Source of the DNA: CAZPHI01 sp964586425
GTDB lineage: Bacteria; Bacillota; Clostridia; Lachnospirales; Lachnospiraceae
Reading direction: 5' to 3'
Length of the DNA stretch: 64,000 nucleotides
Assembly: GCA_964586425.1 (NCBI GenBank)
Contig: CAZPHI010000007.1
Span: 1-64,000, forward strand
Under the pieces are notes generated by a model, which was given only the letters and a program-made list of their open reading frames with translations, had not been told where the DNA came from and ran no database searches. The translations under genes and the position numbers were made by a program. This document shows positions 9,601 through 19,063 of this stretch, piece after piece; position 1 is the first letter of the stretch; every line of letters starts with the position of its first letter.

Positions 9601-10446
9601 TTATAAGTTAATCTTTGCCATATTCTTAATGTCTTCATTGGTTATCGTATATAATCTGTCTAACAGATTACGATGAAATGTTCCTATTCCCTCCGCACAA
9701 TGTGCCATCTCACCTGCTATTCCCATAACCACAGTTCCAAGAAGTGCGGCATCAATATAAGAGCATCCAGTCTGACCTACGCATGAAAGATATGATGCAA
9801 TCAATACATTAAGCATGCATCCTGTTCCTGTTAGATATGGCATCATCGGTGAACCATTCTCAACAAGATACACCTTGCATCCATCCGTAATAATATCCAC
9901 TGCACCACTCACAACAATAACTGCATTAGTTTTCATTGCAAATGCTTTGGCGATATCCACAGCTTCAGCAAGAATCTCTGTTTTCTGACGAGTTACAGCT
10001 TCAGCAACGCTTACATCTATGCCAATTGATTCAGTCTTGATGCCAGCTAACGCCTTAATCTCTGAGACATTGCCTTTAATAATTGTTGGATGACTTTGAG
10101 CTATCACATCTGTTGCAAGCTTAAGTCGAAGCTTTGAACACGAAACTCCCACAACATCAATTATGAACTGAATATTATTCTTACTCGCCACAGCTGCTGA
10201 TAACTGAATAGATTCTATTCTAGCATCAGTAATATTACCAAGATTGAGAGCTAAAGCTCCTGCAGTCTTAGTTATATCTTCTACTTCATCCGGGTGTTCT
10301 GCCATAATAGGCTTGGCACCCGTTGTCAGTACTACATTAGCGCAATCATTAATTGATATTGGATTAGTAATACAATGTATTAATCTTTCTTGTTTTTTCG
10401 TCTCATCTCTTAACGTATATAATCTGTCAAAATCTATATCACTCAT
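9601..10446 (-). CDS. thiM: Hydroxyethylthiazole kinase
   Basis: Phosphorylates 4-methyl-5-(2-hydroxyethyl)thiazole for salvage into thiamine phosphate. 281 residues of ribokinase-like fold with the family motifs: CITNPISINDCAN near the N-terminus, GAKPIMAEHPDEV, IKGNVSEI, and the catalytic TGTGCML near residue 207. Its start overlaps the end of thiW by 8 bp, so both are translated from one message controlled by the riboswitch at 11372-11505. No thiD or thiE is present in the window, so the remaining salvage steps must be encoded elsewhere. Confidence 0.95.
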   Translation of the reverse strand: MSDIDFDRLYTLRDETKKQERLIHCITNPISINDCANVVLTTGAKPIMAEHPDEVEDITKTAGALALNLGNITDARIESIQLSAAVASKNNIQFIIDVVGVSCSKLRLKLATDVIAQSHPTIIKGNVSEIKALAGIKTESIGIDVSVAEAVTRQKTEILAEAVDIAKAFAMKTNAVIVVSGAVDIITDGCKVYLVENGSPMMPYLTGTGCMLNVLIASYLSCVGQTGCSYIDAALLGTVVMGIAGEMAHCAEGIGTFHRNLLDRLYTITNEDIKNMAKINL

Positions 10447-11230
10447 TAATATTCTGCCTTTTCTTGTTCTTAATTACATAATACACGATTGCAATTAAAA
10501 AGAAAAGTGCACAAACTATATATTTTAAATAATTAACAATTCCAGTTGGATCGCTAACAAAATTCTTAACTAACACTACAACTACAAGATATGCGATCAA
10601 ACCAAAAAGTGCAATTGCAATTGAATCGTTAAGCACAACTGATGAGCCTTCATAAACATTTGACCCAAGAGCATCCTGGAATTTTGTCAATAGTTTTGCT
10701 TTCATTAACTGTTTAAGGAATATGAATGCAATACTTCCTCCAATTAATGTTCCTGCGATAAACGATGGAACGTAGAACAACCATGTAAGTCCTGTTCTTC
10801 CCCATATGTATGTCATTACAGGGTATGAAATAATTGCTCCAATTATGCCTGTTCCGATTACTTCACCAAGAAATGCACAGACTAATTTGCCTTTTGAAAG
10901 TCTGTATAAAAGACCTGATAAGAACGCGCCAAATACTGCTCCTGTAATTGCGAGTGGTGGAATTCCCATGAATATCATTCGAATAATACCAATTGCCAAT
11001 GCGCAAAGGAATGAATACCATGGTCCCAGCATTACCGCACATGTTACATTAATAAAGTGTGCCATTGGACACATTCCCTCTACACGAAGGATTGGTGAGA
11101 TAACTACACCGATGGCAACCATCATCGCTAAGAATACTAATTTGAATAAACTGCTCTTAGCTTTTGTTCCATTATTGCTGATACTTCCGATGTTACTGAT
11201 GTTACTGTTTGTTGCTTGATTCTTTTCCAT
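10439..11230 (-). CDS. thiW: Thiazole/thiamine-precursor transporter S component ThiW
   Basis: 263 residues, mostly hydrophobic, with five to six membrane segments; the central MVAIGVVISPILRVEGMCPM and AHFINVTCAVMLGPWYSF stretches are typical of ThiW, the substrate-binding subunit of an ECF transporter. The position directly upstream of thiM and downstream of a TPP-type leader supports import of the thiazole moiety. The gene is longer than the usual 160-190 residues of ThiW by an N-terminal Asn/Ser-rich stretch and a C-terminal extension of two more hydrophobic segments. The energising EcfA/EcfT subunits are not in this window. Confidence 0.88.
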   Translation of the reverse strand: MEKNQATNSNISNIGSISNNGTKAKSSLFKLVFLAMMVAIGVVISPILRVEGMCPMAHFINVTCAVMLGPWYSFLCALAIGIIRMIFMGIPPLAITGAVFGAFLSGLLYRLSKGKLVCAFLGEVIGTGIIGAIISYPVMTYIWGRTGLTWLFYVPSFIAGTLIGGSIAFIFLKQLMKAKLLTKFQDALGSNVYEGSSVVLNDSIAIALFGLIAYLVVVVLVKNFVSDPTGIVNYLKYIVCALFFLIAIVYYVIKNKKRQNINE

Positions 11231-11278
11231 TGTAAGAATACCTCTTTCTTTAAATTAGTTATAGAGGGTTCTTTAACA

Positions 11279-11316
11279 CAAAAACAGGTATACAGCCGCT
11301 GGCCATATACCTGTGT
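11279..11316 (-). terminator. Regulated terminator before thiW
   Basis: On the minus strand ACAGGTATA, then five more pairs (two wobble), a 3-base AGC loop and TATACCTGT are followed by TTTTTG. The hairpin lies between the riboswitch aptamer and the thiW start (48 bp away), the place of an expression-platform terminator. Confidence 0.85.
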
Positions 11317-11371
11317 AATCACTATATACATCATAATATTAACAATCATAATTCTAATAAACATATTGAGT

Positions 11372-11505
11372 CAAATAGCGATACGAGGCCTAATGCCAGC
11401 ATTATATAATTATACTGTCAGCTGCTTTATATTAAAGTCTGCTCAGGCGGTCGATGCTACAGTTGCATCCTCTCAGTCCGAAACACGGACTCCCATCGCT
11501 ATTCT
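11372..11505 (-). ncRNA. TPP-type (THI element) riboswitch, atypical second arm
   Basis: A 9-bp closing stem pairs AATAGCGAT (11495-11503) with ATCGCTATT (11374-11382). Inside, on the minus strand, GGGAGTCC pairs with GGACT and is followed by CTGAGA, then a GGATGC/GCATC hairpin and GACC, which is the first half of the TPP aptamer. The second half starts CCTGA but lacks the normal GGATAATGCC internal loop; instead a CTTT-AATAT-AAAG hairpin and further AT-rich pairing follow. Promoter upstream and terminator downstream fit a transcription-attenuation riboswitch for thiW-thiM. Confidence 0.65.
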
Positions 11506-11573
11506 CATTCAGCTATTACAATGTTAGGGCGCTCCCCCTCTCATTGCTTTTCAATAGCAGAACATACTACATA

Positions 11574-11601
11574 ATTATAATCCATAGATGCATTCTGTCA
11601 A
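11574..11601 (-). promoter_or_regulatory. Promoter of the thiW-thiM transcript
   Basis: On the minus strand TTGACA (11596-11601), a 16-bp spacer and TATAAT (11574-11579) match both sigma-A boxes perfectly. Transcription would begin near 11567, about 60 bp before the aptamer. Confidence 0.8.
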
Positions 11602-11612
11602 CCCTTTTTATT

Positions 11613-14059
11613 CTACAAACCATAGCTTCTTACAATCTCTGCAAATTCCACTGAACCAGCAAATAACTCAAAAGCATCCTGCCTACTATGTTCCTCAACA
11701 TATGTAGCCCACATATTCTTAGTATCTTAACTCTCGCACTCACGCCCCATGAATGTCTTATAAAGTCTTTCTACATACTGTGAATCACTGAGATTCTGCG
11801 CTACTGCTTCTGGTGAAAATACAAATTCATGTGCGACCTGTGCTGGTGTAACAAGCCCTTGCTGTAAAGCATCACACCACGCATTAAGCCCTTCAGCATC
11901 CGCATCTCTGTATAATACAGTTTTATAACAGCGACTAACGAATGATGTCACATTATAATTCAAATCCCTTGCTTCCTCTAATATAACGCTTCCCTTCACT
12001 ATTCCATAAGACGTACATATATCAGTGAATTCTATCGAAGCAACAAAATTACTAATTACAAATCTATTCGACACACCATTATGTAATACTGAAAGCCAGA
12101 TATTAAGTCCTTCCTCATCTGCATCCCTGCCCATCATTGCTTTATAGCATATTGCGCAAAACTCCTCGTCAGTTAGATTTCTAGCAACGAATTCTTTTGA
12201 TTCAAGAAATGCTGTAATCATCTGGGCGCCTGTGTGCTCCCCAGACACTAACCACTGTTTCCAGACATTAAATCCATTCTCTTCAGGCTCTCTGTTAAGC
12301 ACTATAGTATACATTCGATTAACAAAATCACCCAATGGGTCATCTTCAATCTTTCTGAAATCCTTGCTTCTTATTGCAAAATCACCTTCACCACTCTGGT
12401 CATATAAAAGTGCATAAATCACTTGATTATCTTCTAGAAGTGTTACCTCATTCGTTGGAACGTATAGATTCTCTCCAACCATTGTGATAGCCGACTTGTC
12501 TTTTTCTGCTATCTGGTAGACATCTACAACTCCCGCATCATCAGCAACCGCTACATATATATATCCATCAAACACAATCACATCTGCAGAATTAATATAC
12601 CTGCCTCCAAGTGCTGTATTAATGGTACTTATATCAATTGCAGTCATGTTAAGCGAAGCATATCCATTCATATCGATTCCAGTTCTATTATATGAATCCA
12701 GGAAAATGCTTTCGCTATTGTACCTTAATGCATAAAAACATCCATCTTCTCCTGCTGCCAATTTATGTCTGTTTGTTACGCCATCAAGGCTTATACCTGA
12801 CACTGCTTGCCATGTATTATTAGCATCCAACCTGTATAAGAAAGCTTTTCCTCCGTTGAATGCATCCGAAGCCATAACATATGTTTCGTTACCAATGACA
12901 TCAATTGTAGAACCTGTAATATAACTTGTTGTGATTTCATTGCCTATCTGCTGCACCGTGTTATTAGCTGATAATTTGAATACCTTTGTTGTCTGTGAAT
13001 CAATATCATATATTCCATACACGCTGCCATCACTAGTTTTAACAAGCTGTGGCATATTCGACCAGGAACTTCCTGTACTAATATTAACAACATCAACCCA
13101 GTTATTGACGCTTGAATCATCGGAACTAACTGCATTAACCACAATACCGCTGTTGTAACCATTAGAATAACATATCGCATTATCCTTAATTGAAGCCTTC
13201 AAATCACTATTACCGAATGTGCTGATTCCACCATTAGTAGTAGGATTAGCATTAAGATACGCACTTGTTATATCACCCTGTGAAGTCTTAAGTCCCGTTT
13301 CATTAGGTCTAAACACATAGATATAATCATTGCCTGCCGCATTAGATAATCCATCAACGGTAAGATTAACTCTATATATTATTACACCGCTGCCGCGCAA
13401 TTATTAGTATTAAGTATGTTAACTGTGTTAATGTACTTGCCACCTAGTTGAAGATTAACATAATCATTATGAAACTTCTTAGGCCACAAAGCGTCCGATT
13501 GGCTCGTAATGACATGTGATGAATCTACCTGCATTATAATTGAGAGATTATCAAGATATCCGTCATTATTACTATCTGCACCATTAAGTGAAAGTGTCGG
13601 AAACATCTGATTAGCTTTATCAACACAAGCCTTCATTATCTGAAGATGATCATTATCATACTCAGAATATCTCTTATCAAGTGTAATTATTGCAAATGTC
13701 TTGCCGTCCGTATTCTCCTGTGGGAATACATTATTAAGCTTACATTGTCCGTTAGATACTATGTCAATATAGCGTTCCATTGAATTCTGACTGCCATAGC
13801 TATCAGGCACGCCTGCAACTGACTTGTTAAAATCGCGTTTTTTCATCTGCCATGCCGTATACGAAGAATTATACATATATGGTTGATTATACAAATCGGT
13901 ATTATCGTCCGCAAATCTCGCGATCAGAATCACATTAGAGAATGTTGTCTTTGCATCCTCCGCCTTAGCAATCCCTACTAATGACTCATTACATAGCATA
14001 ATAACTATTGCCATGATAAATGCTGTTAACCGCCTGCTTTTATTTGTAAAAGAATACAT
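11613..14059 (-). pseudogene. Decayed secreted M6-like metalloprotease with DUF4214 repeats
   Basis: Residues 1-35 form a signal peptide ending near AKAEDA. The first 225 codons (14059 to 13382) match the front of an M6-type (immune inhibitor A-like) peptidase, with the DSNNDGYLDN segment. At 13382-13400 the frame changes and the sequence jumps straight to the post-catalytic GSGVIIYRVN strand; no HExxH zinc motif exists in either part, so the catalytic core seems deleted. The rest encodes a beta-rich region and two and a half DUF4214 units (LNREPEENGF, MGRDADEEGL, LYRDADAEGL). A TAA at 11727-11729 interrupts the last unit; the same frame continues for 38 codons to TAG at 11613-11615 and completes it. 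Three lesions make loss of function likely. Confidence 0.8.
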
Positions 14060-14120
14060 ATTATATACCTCCTATTTTATCATGTTTTATATGCACGTCT
14101 GAAAAATTCTTTACACTGTA

Positions 14121-14240
14121 TATTGCAAGTATAAGTTGGACGGACGTTACGCTTAAGCACGAGCGAAAGCGTGTCCGTGTGAATTTCGTTCAACTTATAC
14201 ATTTGCTATTACCTAATATAGAGTTTTGCAATTCCATATA
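14121..14240. repeat. Long imperfect inverted repeat (IR-1)
   Basis: GTATAAGTTGGACG at 14131-14144 faces CGTTCAACTTATAC at 14187-14200 (one wobble), extended by GCAA/TTGC; within it a second hairpin carries GCACGAGCGAAA at the tip (14157-14168). It lies in the 337-bp gap between the divergent protease pseudogene and the DUF4190 gene. The remainder of the gap is plain AT-rich sequence. Confidence 0.7.
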
Positions 14241-14396
14241 CGACTTCATAACATTATATATATAATATTATACATTTGTTTTAAGCATATATCAATTATA
14301 GATTGAATAAATAAAAATCATATGTTATTCTTTATGAAGTATTTAGCATACATAAGGTTTAACCTTTTGTAAAATTCGCTTATATTTGGAGGAACT

Positions 14397-14804
14397 ATGG
14401 ATAACTATCAATTTGATAATAATGATAATCATGATAATAATAACCAGAATAATGGTTGGAATAACCAGAACGGGCAAAATAATGGTCAGAATTATAATAA
14501 CTATACTATGAAAGAACGCAATAACTTAGGAACTGCATCCATGATATTTGGAATTCTTTCACTCTTTGGCTGTATTACAGTATGGTTTGGATTAATATTT
14601 GCCATTGCTGCAATCGTATTAGCAATTCTTTCACACAGCAGAATGGGACGTTTTGAAGGTGGTGCCGTTGGAGGTCTTATAACAGGTATTATCTCAGTAA
14701 TCATCTCTTTAATGCTTTACTTCATGATTCTTCAGTTAATACAGAGTCCAGACTTTGTTAATTACCTTAATCAGTATATGGGTTCATTGCCACAAACAAT
14801 TTAA
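14397..14804 (+). CDS. DUF4190 domain membrane protein
   Basis: 135 residues. The first 42 are an Asn/Gln/Asp-rich low-complexity tail, then two long hydrophobic segments (about 50-80 and 85-115) carrying the DUF4190 pattern: NNLGTASMIFGILSLF, a short glycine-rich loop with SHSRMGRFEGG, and a second helix GLITGIISVIISLML. Such proteins are common in Lachnospiraceae and have no known function. GGAGG lies 4 nt before the ATG. A terminator follows at 14819. Confidence 0.85.
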   Translation: MDNYQFDNNDNHDNNNQNNGWNNQNGQNNGQNYNNYTMKERNNLGTASMIFGILSLFGCITVWFGLIFAIAAIVLAILSHSRMGRFEGGAVGGLITGIISVIISLMLYFMILQLIQSPDFVNYLNQYMGSLPQTI

Positions 14805-14818
14805 TTAATGTATACTAT

Positions 14819-14852
14819 AACAGCCAGACATCTAATGCCTGGCTGCTGTTTG
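14819..14852 (+). terminator. Terminator between convergent DUF4190 and GtrII genes
   Basis: AACAGCCAG pairs with CTGGCTGCTGTT (one bulge) around an 18-base loop and is followed by T-rich sequence; A-rich sequence on the left lets it also serve the convergent gene that ends at 14855. Confidence 0.75.
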
Positions 14853-14854
14853 TA

Positions 14855-16423
14855 TTACTTAGGATAATTACCATCAGATAATTTCACAATATAGTATCCA
14901 TCAATCTTTTTAACTCCGCTCTGCGATGGATATGCCTTCATATCTGCAAATCTCTTATCCGCTTTTATTCTGTCATATTCACTTTCAGATATTGATTTGA
15001 TATTAACGCCATAATGATATGCACAATAAGTACTCCAGCTTGAGAATGCTTCATATCTTGCATTAAAGAATACGAATGCCTGTGGTGTATAACTATATTC
15101 TCTTTGAGGATTCATTAATTGTGCTGGCTCTTCATCTATGCTTCCAATGAAAACAATTGGAATCTCCGAGTTATAATCATCTTGCGAAACGACCTCGGTT
15201 ATTGCTGCTTCCACTAAAGTCTCTACATAATTGTTGCCTATCTCAATTGTCTTATATGTACAATTAGCAGAAAGTATGAAGGACCAACATAATGCTAATG
15301 TTGTAACCTTCGCTAATGTCTCAGTTATTACTGTTATATTCTTCTTAAGTTCATCTGCAAAAGCCATATAGAATACAGCGAATGTGAATGGAATCATCAT
15401 ATGCATCTGATAACTCATAAGTACACTAAGAATATGCGCAGGTGTAATAATATCTATTACATTGATTACCATTGGCATGCAAAGTAATAATACTGTTGAA
15501 TATATAATATTAAATATTTTCTTTTCTTTAATTAATTTTATTAATTGTTTTACTGCTGAGATTACGAATATTAATCCAAGCACTAACCAAAACCATCTTC
15601 TATAAAGAATTCCGTCATTGAAATATGCAAAGAAATCCTTATATGTATTACCAATAGTTGTAGAAAGATTCGATAAGATTGATTTTATTCCAAATTCACT
15701 TGCACCGCCATAACTAGCCAGTTCAAATCCATATGCTTTCAGATGTATTTTCATAATTATAAAATAGAAGATACATCCAAGTAATAGACTAATCAATCCC
15801 TTTGCAGTGTTAATCAATACCTGTTTTTTGTCGCAACCCTTTAATGCATCAAGTATAACCGTCATTATAATAACTGCTGCCGCAACGCCTATGTATGACT
15901 GATACATTCCAATAGAAATAGCAATTAAAAATGCTGAAACCAACGTCCACCAGTACTCTTTTGTACTGTAAAGAATATACCCAGCTACAACAGCAAAAAA
16001 GCATGCAAAACCATAGGCAAGTGCCATATATACGAATATCATCTGCATTACAATAGCAGGTGCAACTACCATTGCAGCTGATAGAATAAAGATTGCTGTC
16101 TTGCTTTTAATATTCCATAATTGAACTAATAATGCACATGATAATCCTATCAATATCACATATATACATACAATCGGCACCAGTGCCACAATGTGACACG
16201 ACATTTTCTCAAGCCAGACAATTGCCCATCTTCCAAGACGTATTGCCCAATTATCATTATGAAAAACCAGTAATCCCTCATGAAGACCATCAGCTATTCC
16301 ATATTCATTTTTTGCAAAAAGGAAATAACAGAATACCCCAGCAATAGCACAGGCATAATATGCAGTCTTTGCATATGCATTGGTAAATATATATTTTATT
16401 TTTTTATTGATCTGATATAACAT
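14855..16423 (-). CDS. GtrII-type membrane glucosyltransferase
   Basis: About 522 residues with ten or more membrane segments. The N-terminal loop after the second segment carries DNWAIRLGRWAI, a hallmark of the glucosyltransferase GtrII family (polyprenyl-phosphate-sugar dependent enzymes that decorate surface polysaccharides). The last 110 residues form an extracellular soluble domain with TYCAYHYGVN. The ATG at 16423 has GGAGG 5 nt before it, which decides it over the upstream ATG at 16435. The gene stands alone, so its acceptor is unknown. Confidence 0.8.
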   Translation of the reverse strand: MLYQINKKIKYIFTNAYAKTAYYACAIAGVFCYFLFAKNEYGIADGLHEGLLVFHNDNWAIRLGRWAIVWLEKMSCHIVALVPIVCIYVILIGLSCALLVQLWNIKSKTAIFILSAAMVVAPAIVMQMIFVYMALAYGFACFFAVVAGYILYSTKEYWWTLVSAFLIAISIGMYQSYIGVAAAVIIMTVILDALKGCDKKQVLINTAKGLISLLLGCIFYFIIMKIHLKAYGFELASYGGASEFGIKSILSNLSTTIGNTYKDFFAYFNDGILYRRWFWLVLGLIFVISAVKQLIKLIKEKKIFNIIYSTVLLLCMPMVINVIDIITPAHILSVLMSYQMHMMIPFTFAVFYMAFADELKKNITVITETLAKVTTLALCWSFILSANCTYKTIEIGNNYVETLVEAAITEVVSQDDYNSEIPIVFIGSIDEEPAQLMNPQREYSYTPQAFVFFNARYEAFSSWSTYCAYHYGVNIKSISESEYDRIKADKRFADMKAYPSQSGVKKIDGYYIVKLSDGNYPK

Positions 16424-16500
16424 GATGTCCTCCACTCCACATAACTCTTTTATGTTTTATTTGATAGATTGCAATTATATAACTAGATTTTAATCAGCAA

Positions 16501-17583
16501 TTACATATACTCATTAGAGCCTACGAATACTTCATAAATTCTCTGATATCTATATCCTTTTTTTACGACAGAACAGTCTGTAACCAATATTCCTAATTCA
16601 ACCAACTGATTGATAATATTAGATACAACATTAATAGAAACACCTGACAGTTCCTGAATTTCCTTTTTGGTAAATACAATTTGTTTCATTATTACTGGCA
16701 TAATACGATAAACCGAATTACCTTTTATTTTTTCTATCGTTTTCATATCATCATTATATATTTCTTTTATTCTATTAATTTTAAATATAAAAGAATTACA
16801 TTGTTCAATGACACATTGTAAAAAGAATTTAATATAACCTATTACATTTCCCTTTCTACATTCCATCAGATTTCTTTGATATGAAGGTTTATATAATTCC
16901 AATATTTCTGACATATATAGAATTGGTCTCTCTTTATCAAGATATGCCATCTGTACCGGTATCAGTGCTCTTCCAACTCTTCCATTACCATCTCTATATG
17001 CATGAATTGTTTCAAATTGCATATGTGATAATGCAACATTAATCAAAAGAGGATCTATAAATTCATCATTCATATAACCATATAGATTAATCAGTAAACC
17101 ATAAACTTCCTCCGGAATTGGTGGAATGAATGTAGCACTTTCTATATTAGCACCTCTTGGTCCTATCCAATTTTGCGTTGTTCGAATTTTACCTGGTGTT
17201 TTGTTCGATCCACGAACACTGTCTAAAATAATCTCATGCATGCTATTAACAAGTTCATAGCTTATACAGCGCCCCATCTGTATTTCTTTTTCTGCAAATT
17301 CGATTGTTTTTTTCAAATTTTGAATTTCTCTATTATCATCTGTATTCTCCAAATATTTTAAATAATACATCTCATCTTGTGATATTTGAGTTCCTTCGAT
17401 TTGTGTGGATTTATAACTCTCCGTTAACAATACAGAATCAAGGAAATAATTTGCATCGAATTCCAAGGTCATTAATAAGGATTTGTATTGGCCATACTTG
17501 GCATTTGCTTCTGACGCAAGACGCAACATCTCTTTATCAATATTATAATCAAATGGTAACTTTTTTGCTTTATATGGTTCCAT
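16501..17583 (-). CDS. Fic family protein (putative AMP transferase)
   Basis: 360 residues. An N-terminal Fic_N domain carries the class II inhibitory helix motif S-x-x-x-E-G at residues 59-64 (STQIEG). The Fic core has the catalytic loop HAYRDGNGRVGR at residues 194-205, one change (F to Y) from the consensus. A winged-helix-like C-terminus (about 290-355) follows, with KKEIQELSGVSINVVSNI. This architecture is the common chromosomal Fic type, which AMPylates unknown targets and is held in check by its own helix; no separate antitoxin gene is adjacent. It lies alone between two minus-strand units. Confidence 0.92.
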   Translation of the reverse strand: MEPYKAKKLPFDYNIDKEMLRLASEANAKYGQYKSLLMTLEFDANYFLDSVLLTESYKSTQIEGTQISQDEMYYLKYLENTDDNREIQNLKKTIEFAEKEIQMGRCISYELVNSMHEIILDSVRGSNKTPGKIRTTQNWIGPRGANIESATFIPPIPEEVYGLLINLYGYMNDEFIDPLLINVALSHMQFETIHAYRDGNGRVGRALIPVQMAYLDKERPILYMSEILELYKPSYQRNLMECRKGNVIGYIKFFLQCVIEQCNSFIFKINRIKEIYNDDMKTIEKIKGNSVYRIMPVIMKQIVFTKKEIQELSGVSINVVSNIINQLVELGILVTDCSVVKKGYRYQRIYEVFVGSNEYM

Positions 17584-17630
17584 ATCTACCTTTCCTTCAC
17601 TTTTTTTGTTATATTATACCCTCATTTTCA

Positions 17631-17668
17631 AAAAAAATCACTGTTTTTTCAAAAAACAGTGATTTTTT
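17631..17668 (-). terminator. Terminator of the threonine operon
   Basis: A nearly perfect palindrome of AAAAATCACTGTTTTTT and its complement around a very short loop, with T runs on both strands, lies 23 bp past the lysC stop at 17691. Confidence 0.85.
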
Positions 17669-17690
17669 ATTAATATAAAGCCTATTTTTA

Positions 17691-19007
17691 TTATTTCTGT
17701 GGTACGAATACACCATAGATTGCTTTGATTGCATCATCAAAATACTTATTACGAACACCAATGATGATATTCAATTCGCTTGAACCCTGATCAATCATCT
17801 TGATGTTAATCTTAGCATCTGCAAGAGCTTTGAAGATATTACCTGCGATACCAGAGTTATTTCTCATTGCACGACCAACAACTGCGATTAAAGCAAGATC
17901 AGATTCTAATTCAACAGTATCAGGCTGAACTGCTCTATGAATCTGAGCAAGAACTTTCTGCTCTTTCTCAACGAATTCATCCTGGTGAACAAAGATTGTC
18001 ATTGTATCAATTCCTGATGGCATATGCTCGAATGAAATTCCATTCTCTTCAAATACCTGAAGAACTTTTCTAGCGAATCCTATCTCAGAGTTCATCATAT
18101 CTTTTTCAATATTGATTGATACGAAACCTTTTTTACCTGCAATACCTGTTACAATATACTCTGGTGTATGACATGTGCTTTCAACTATCATAGTACCCTT
18201 ATCAGCAGGTGCATTAGTATTACGAATATTAATTGGAATTCCTTCCTTACGAACAGGGAAGATTGCATCTTCATGAAGTACTGTTGCACCCATGTATGAA
18301 AGCTCTCTTAACTCTTTGTATGTGATTGTATCAATTGATTTTGGATTATCAACGATTCTTGGATCTGCAACAAGGAAACCAGATACATCTGTCCAGTTCT
18401 CATATACATCAGCCATAACAGCCTTAGCAACGATAGAACCAGTGATATCTGAGCCACCTCTTGAGAATGTCTTAACACTTCCGTCTGGCATTGCTCCGTA
18501 GAATCCTGGAATTACTGCTGAATCTGTATTGCTTAATTTTGCTGATAATAATTCATTAGTCTTTTCAGCATTAAAGTTTCCATCTTCGTCAAACATAATA
18601 TATTTTGCTGAATCAATAAATTCATAATTCAAGTAATTAGCCATTACGATACCATTCAGGTATTCACCTCTTGATGCTGCGTAATCTTTGCCTGCTCTGT
18701 CACAGAACATCTTCTTGATAATTGCAAATTCATTATCAAGCGATAATTCAAGTTCAAGTCCTGTTATTATTTCATCGTATCTATCCCTAATAGCTTTTAG
18801 GTTCTTCTCAAAATTCTTTCCTGCTTCCGCTAAAGCATAACATGCATAAAGCATATCTGTTACTTTTGTATCTTCTTTGAATCTCTTACCTGGAGCTGAA
18901 GGAACTACATATCTTCTTCCTTCATCAGCACGGATAATATCGCCAACTTTCTTAAACTGCTCTGCACTTGCAAGTGAACTTCCACCGAATTTTACTACTT
19001 TTTTCAT
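17691..19007 (-). CDS. lysC: Aspartate kinase
   Basis: Phosphorylates aspartate, first step toward lysine, threonine and methionine. 438 residues: the N-terminal KKVVKFGGSSLA loop, a GEYLNG segment around residue 130, FSRGGSDITGS near 190, and two C-terminal ACT domains (about 300-435) for feedback control. Because it is the last gene of the ACT-hom-apgM-lysC unit it is likely the threonine-linked isoenzyme rather than the lysine one; that is inference from context. No lysine riboswitch precedes it. Confidence 0.94.
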   Translation of the reverse strand: MKKVVKFGGSSLASAEQFKKVGDIIRADEGRRYVVPSAPGKRFKEDTKVTDMLYACYALAEAGKNFEKNLKAIRDRYDEIITGLELELSLDNEFAIIKKMFCDRAGKDYAASRGEYLNGIVMANYLNYEFIDSAKYIMFDEDGNFNAEKTNELLSAKLSNTDSAVIPGFYGAMPDGSVKTFSRGGSDITGSIVAKAVMADVYENWTDVSGFLVADPRIVDNPKSIDTITYKELRELSYMGATVLHEDAIFPVRKEGIPINIRNTNAPADKGTMIVESTCHTPEYIVTGIAGKKGFVSINIEKDMMNSEIGFARKVLQVFEENGISFEHMPSGIDTMTIFVHQDEFVEKEQKVLAQIHRAVQPDTVELESDLALIAVVGRAMRNNSGIAGNIFKALADAKINIKMIDQGSSELNIIIGVRNKYFDDAIKAIYGVFVPQK

Positions 19008-19063
19008 TGTCCTACTATACCTTTCGTCTTAATATAACATTTTCAATTATTATAAAATGCTGT

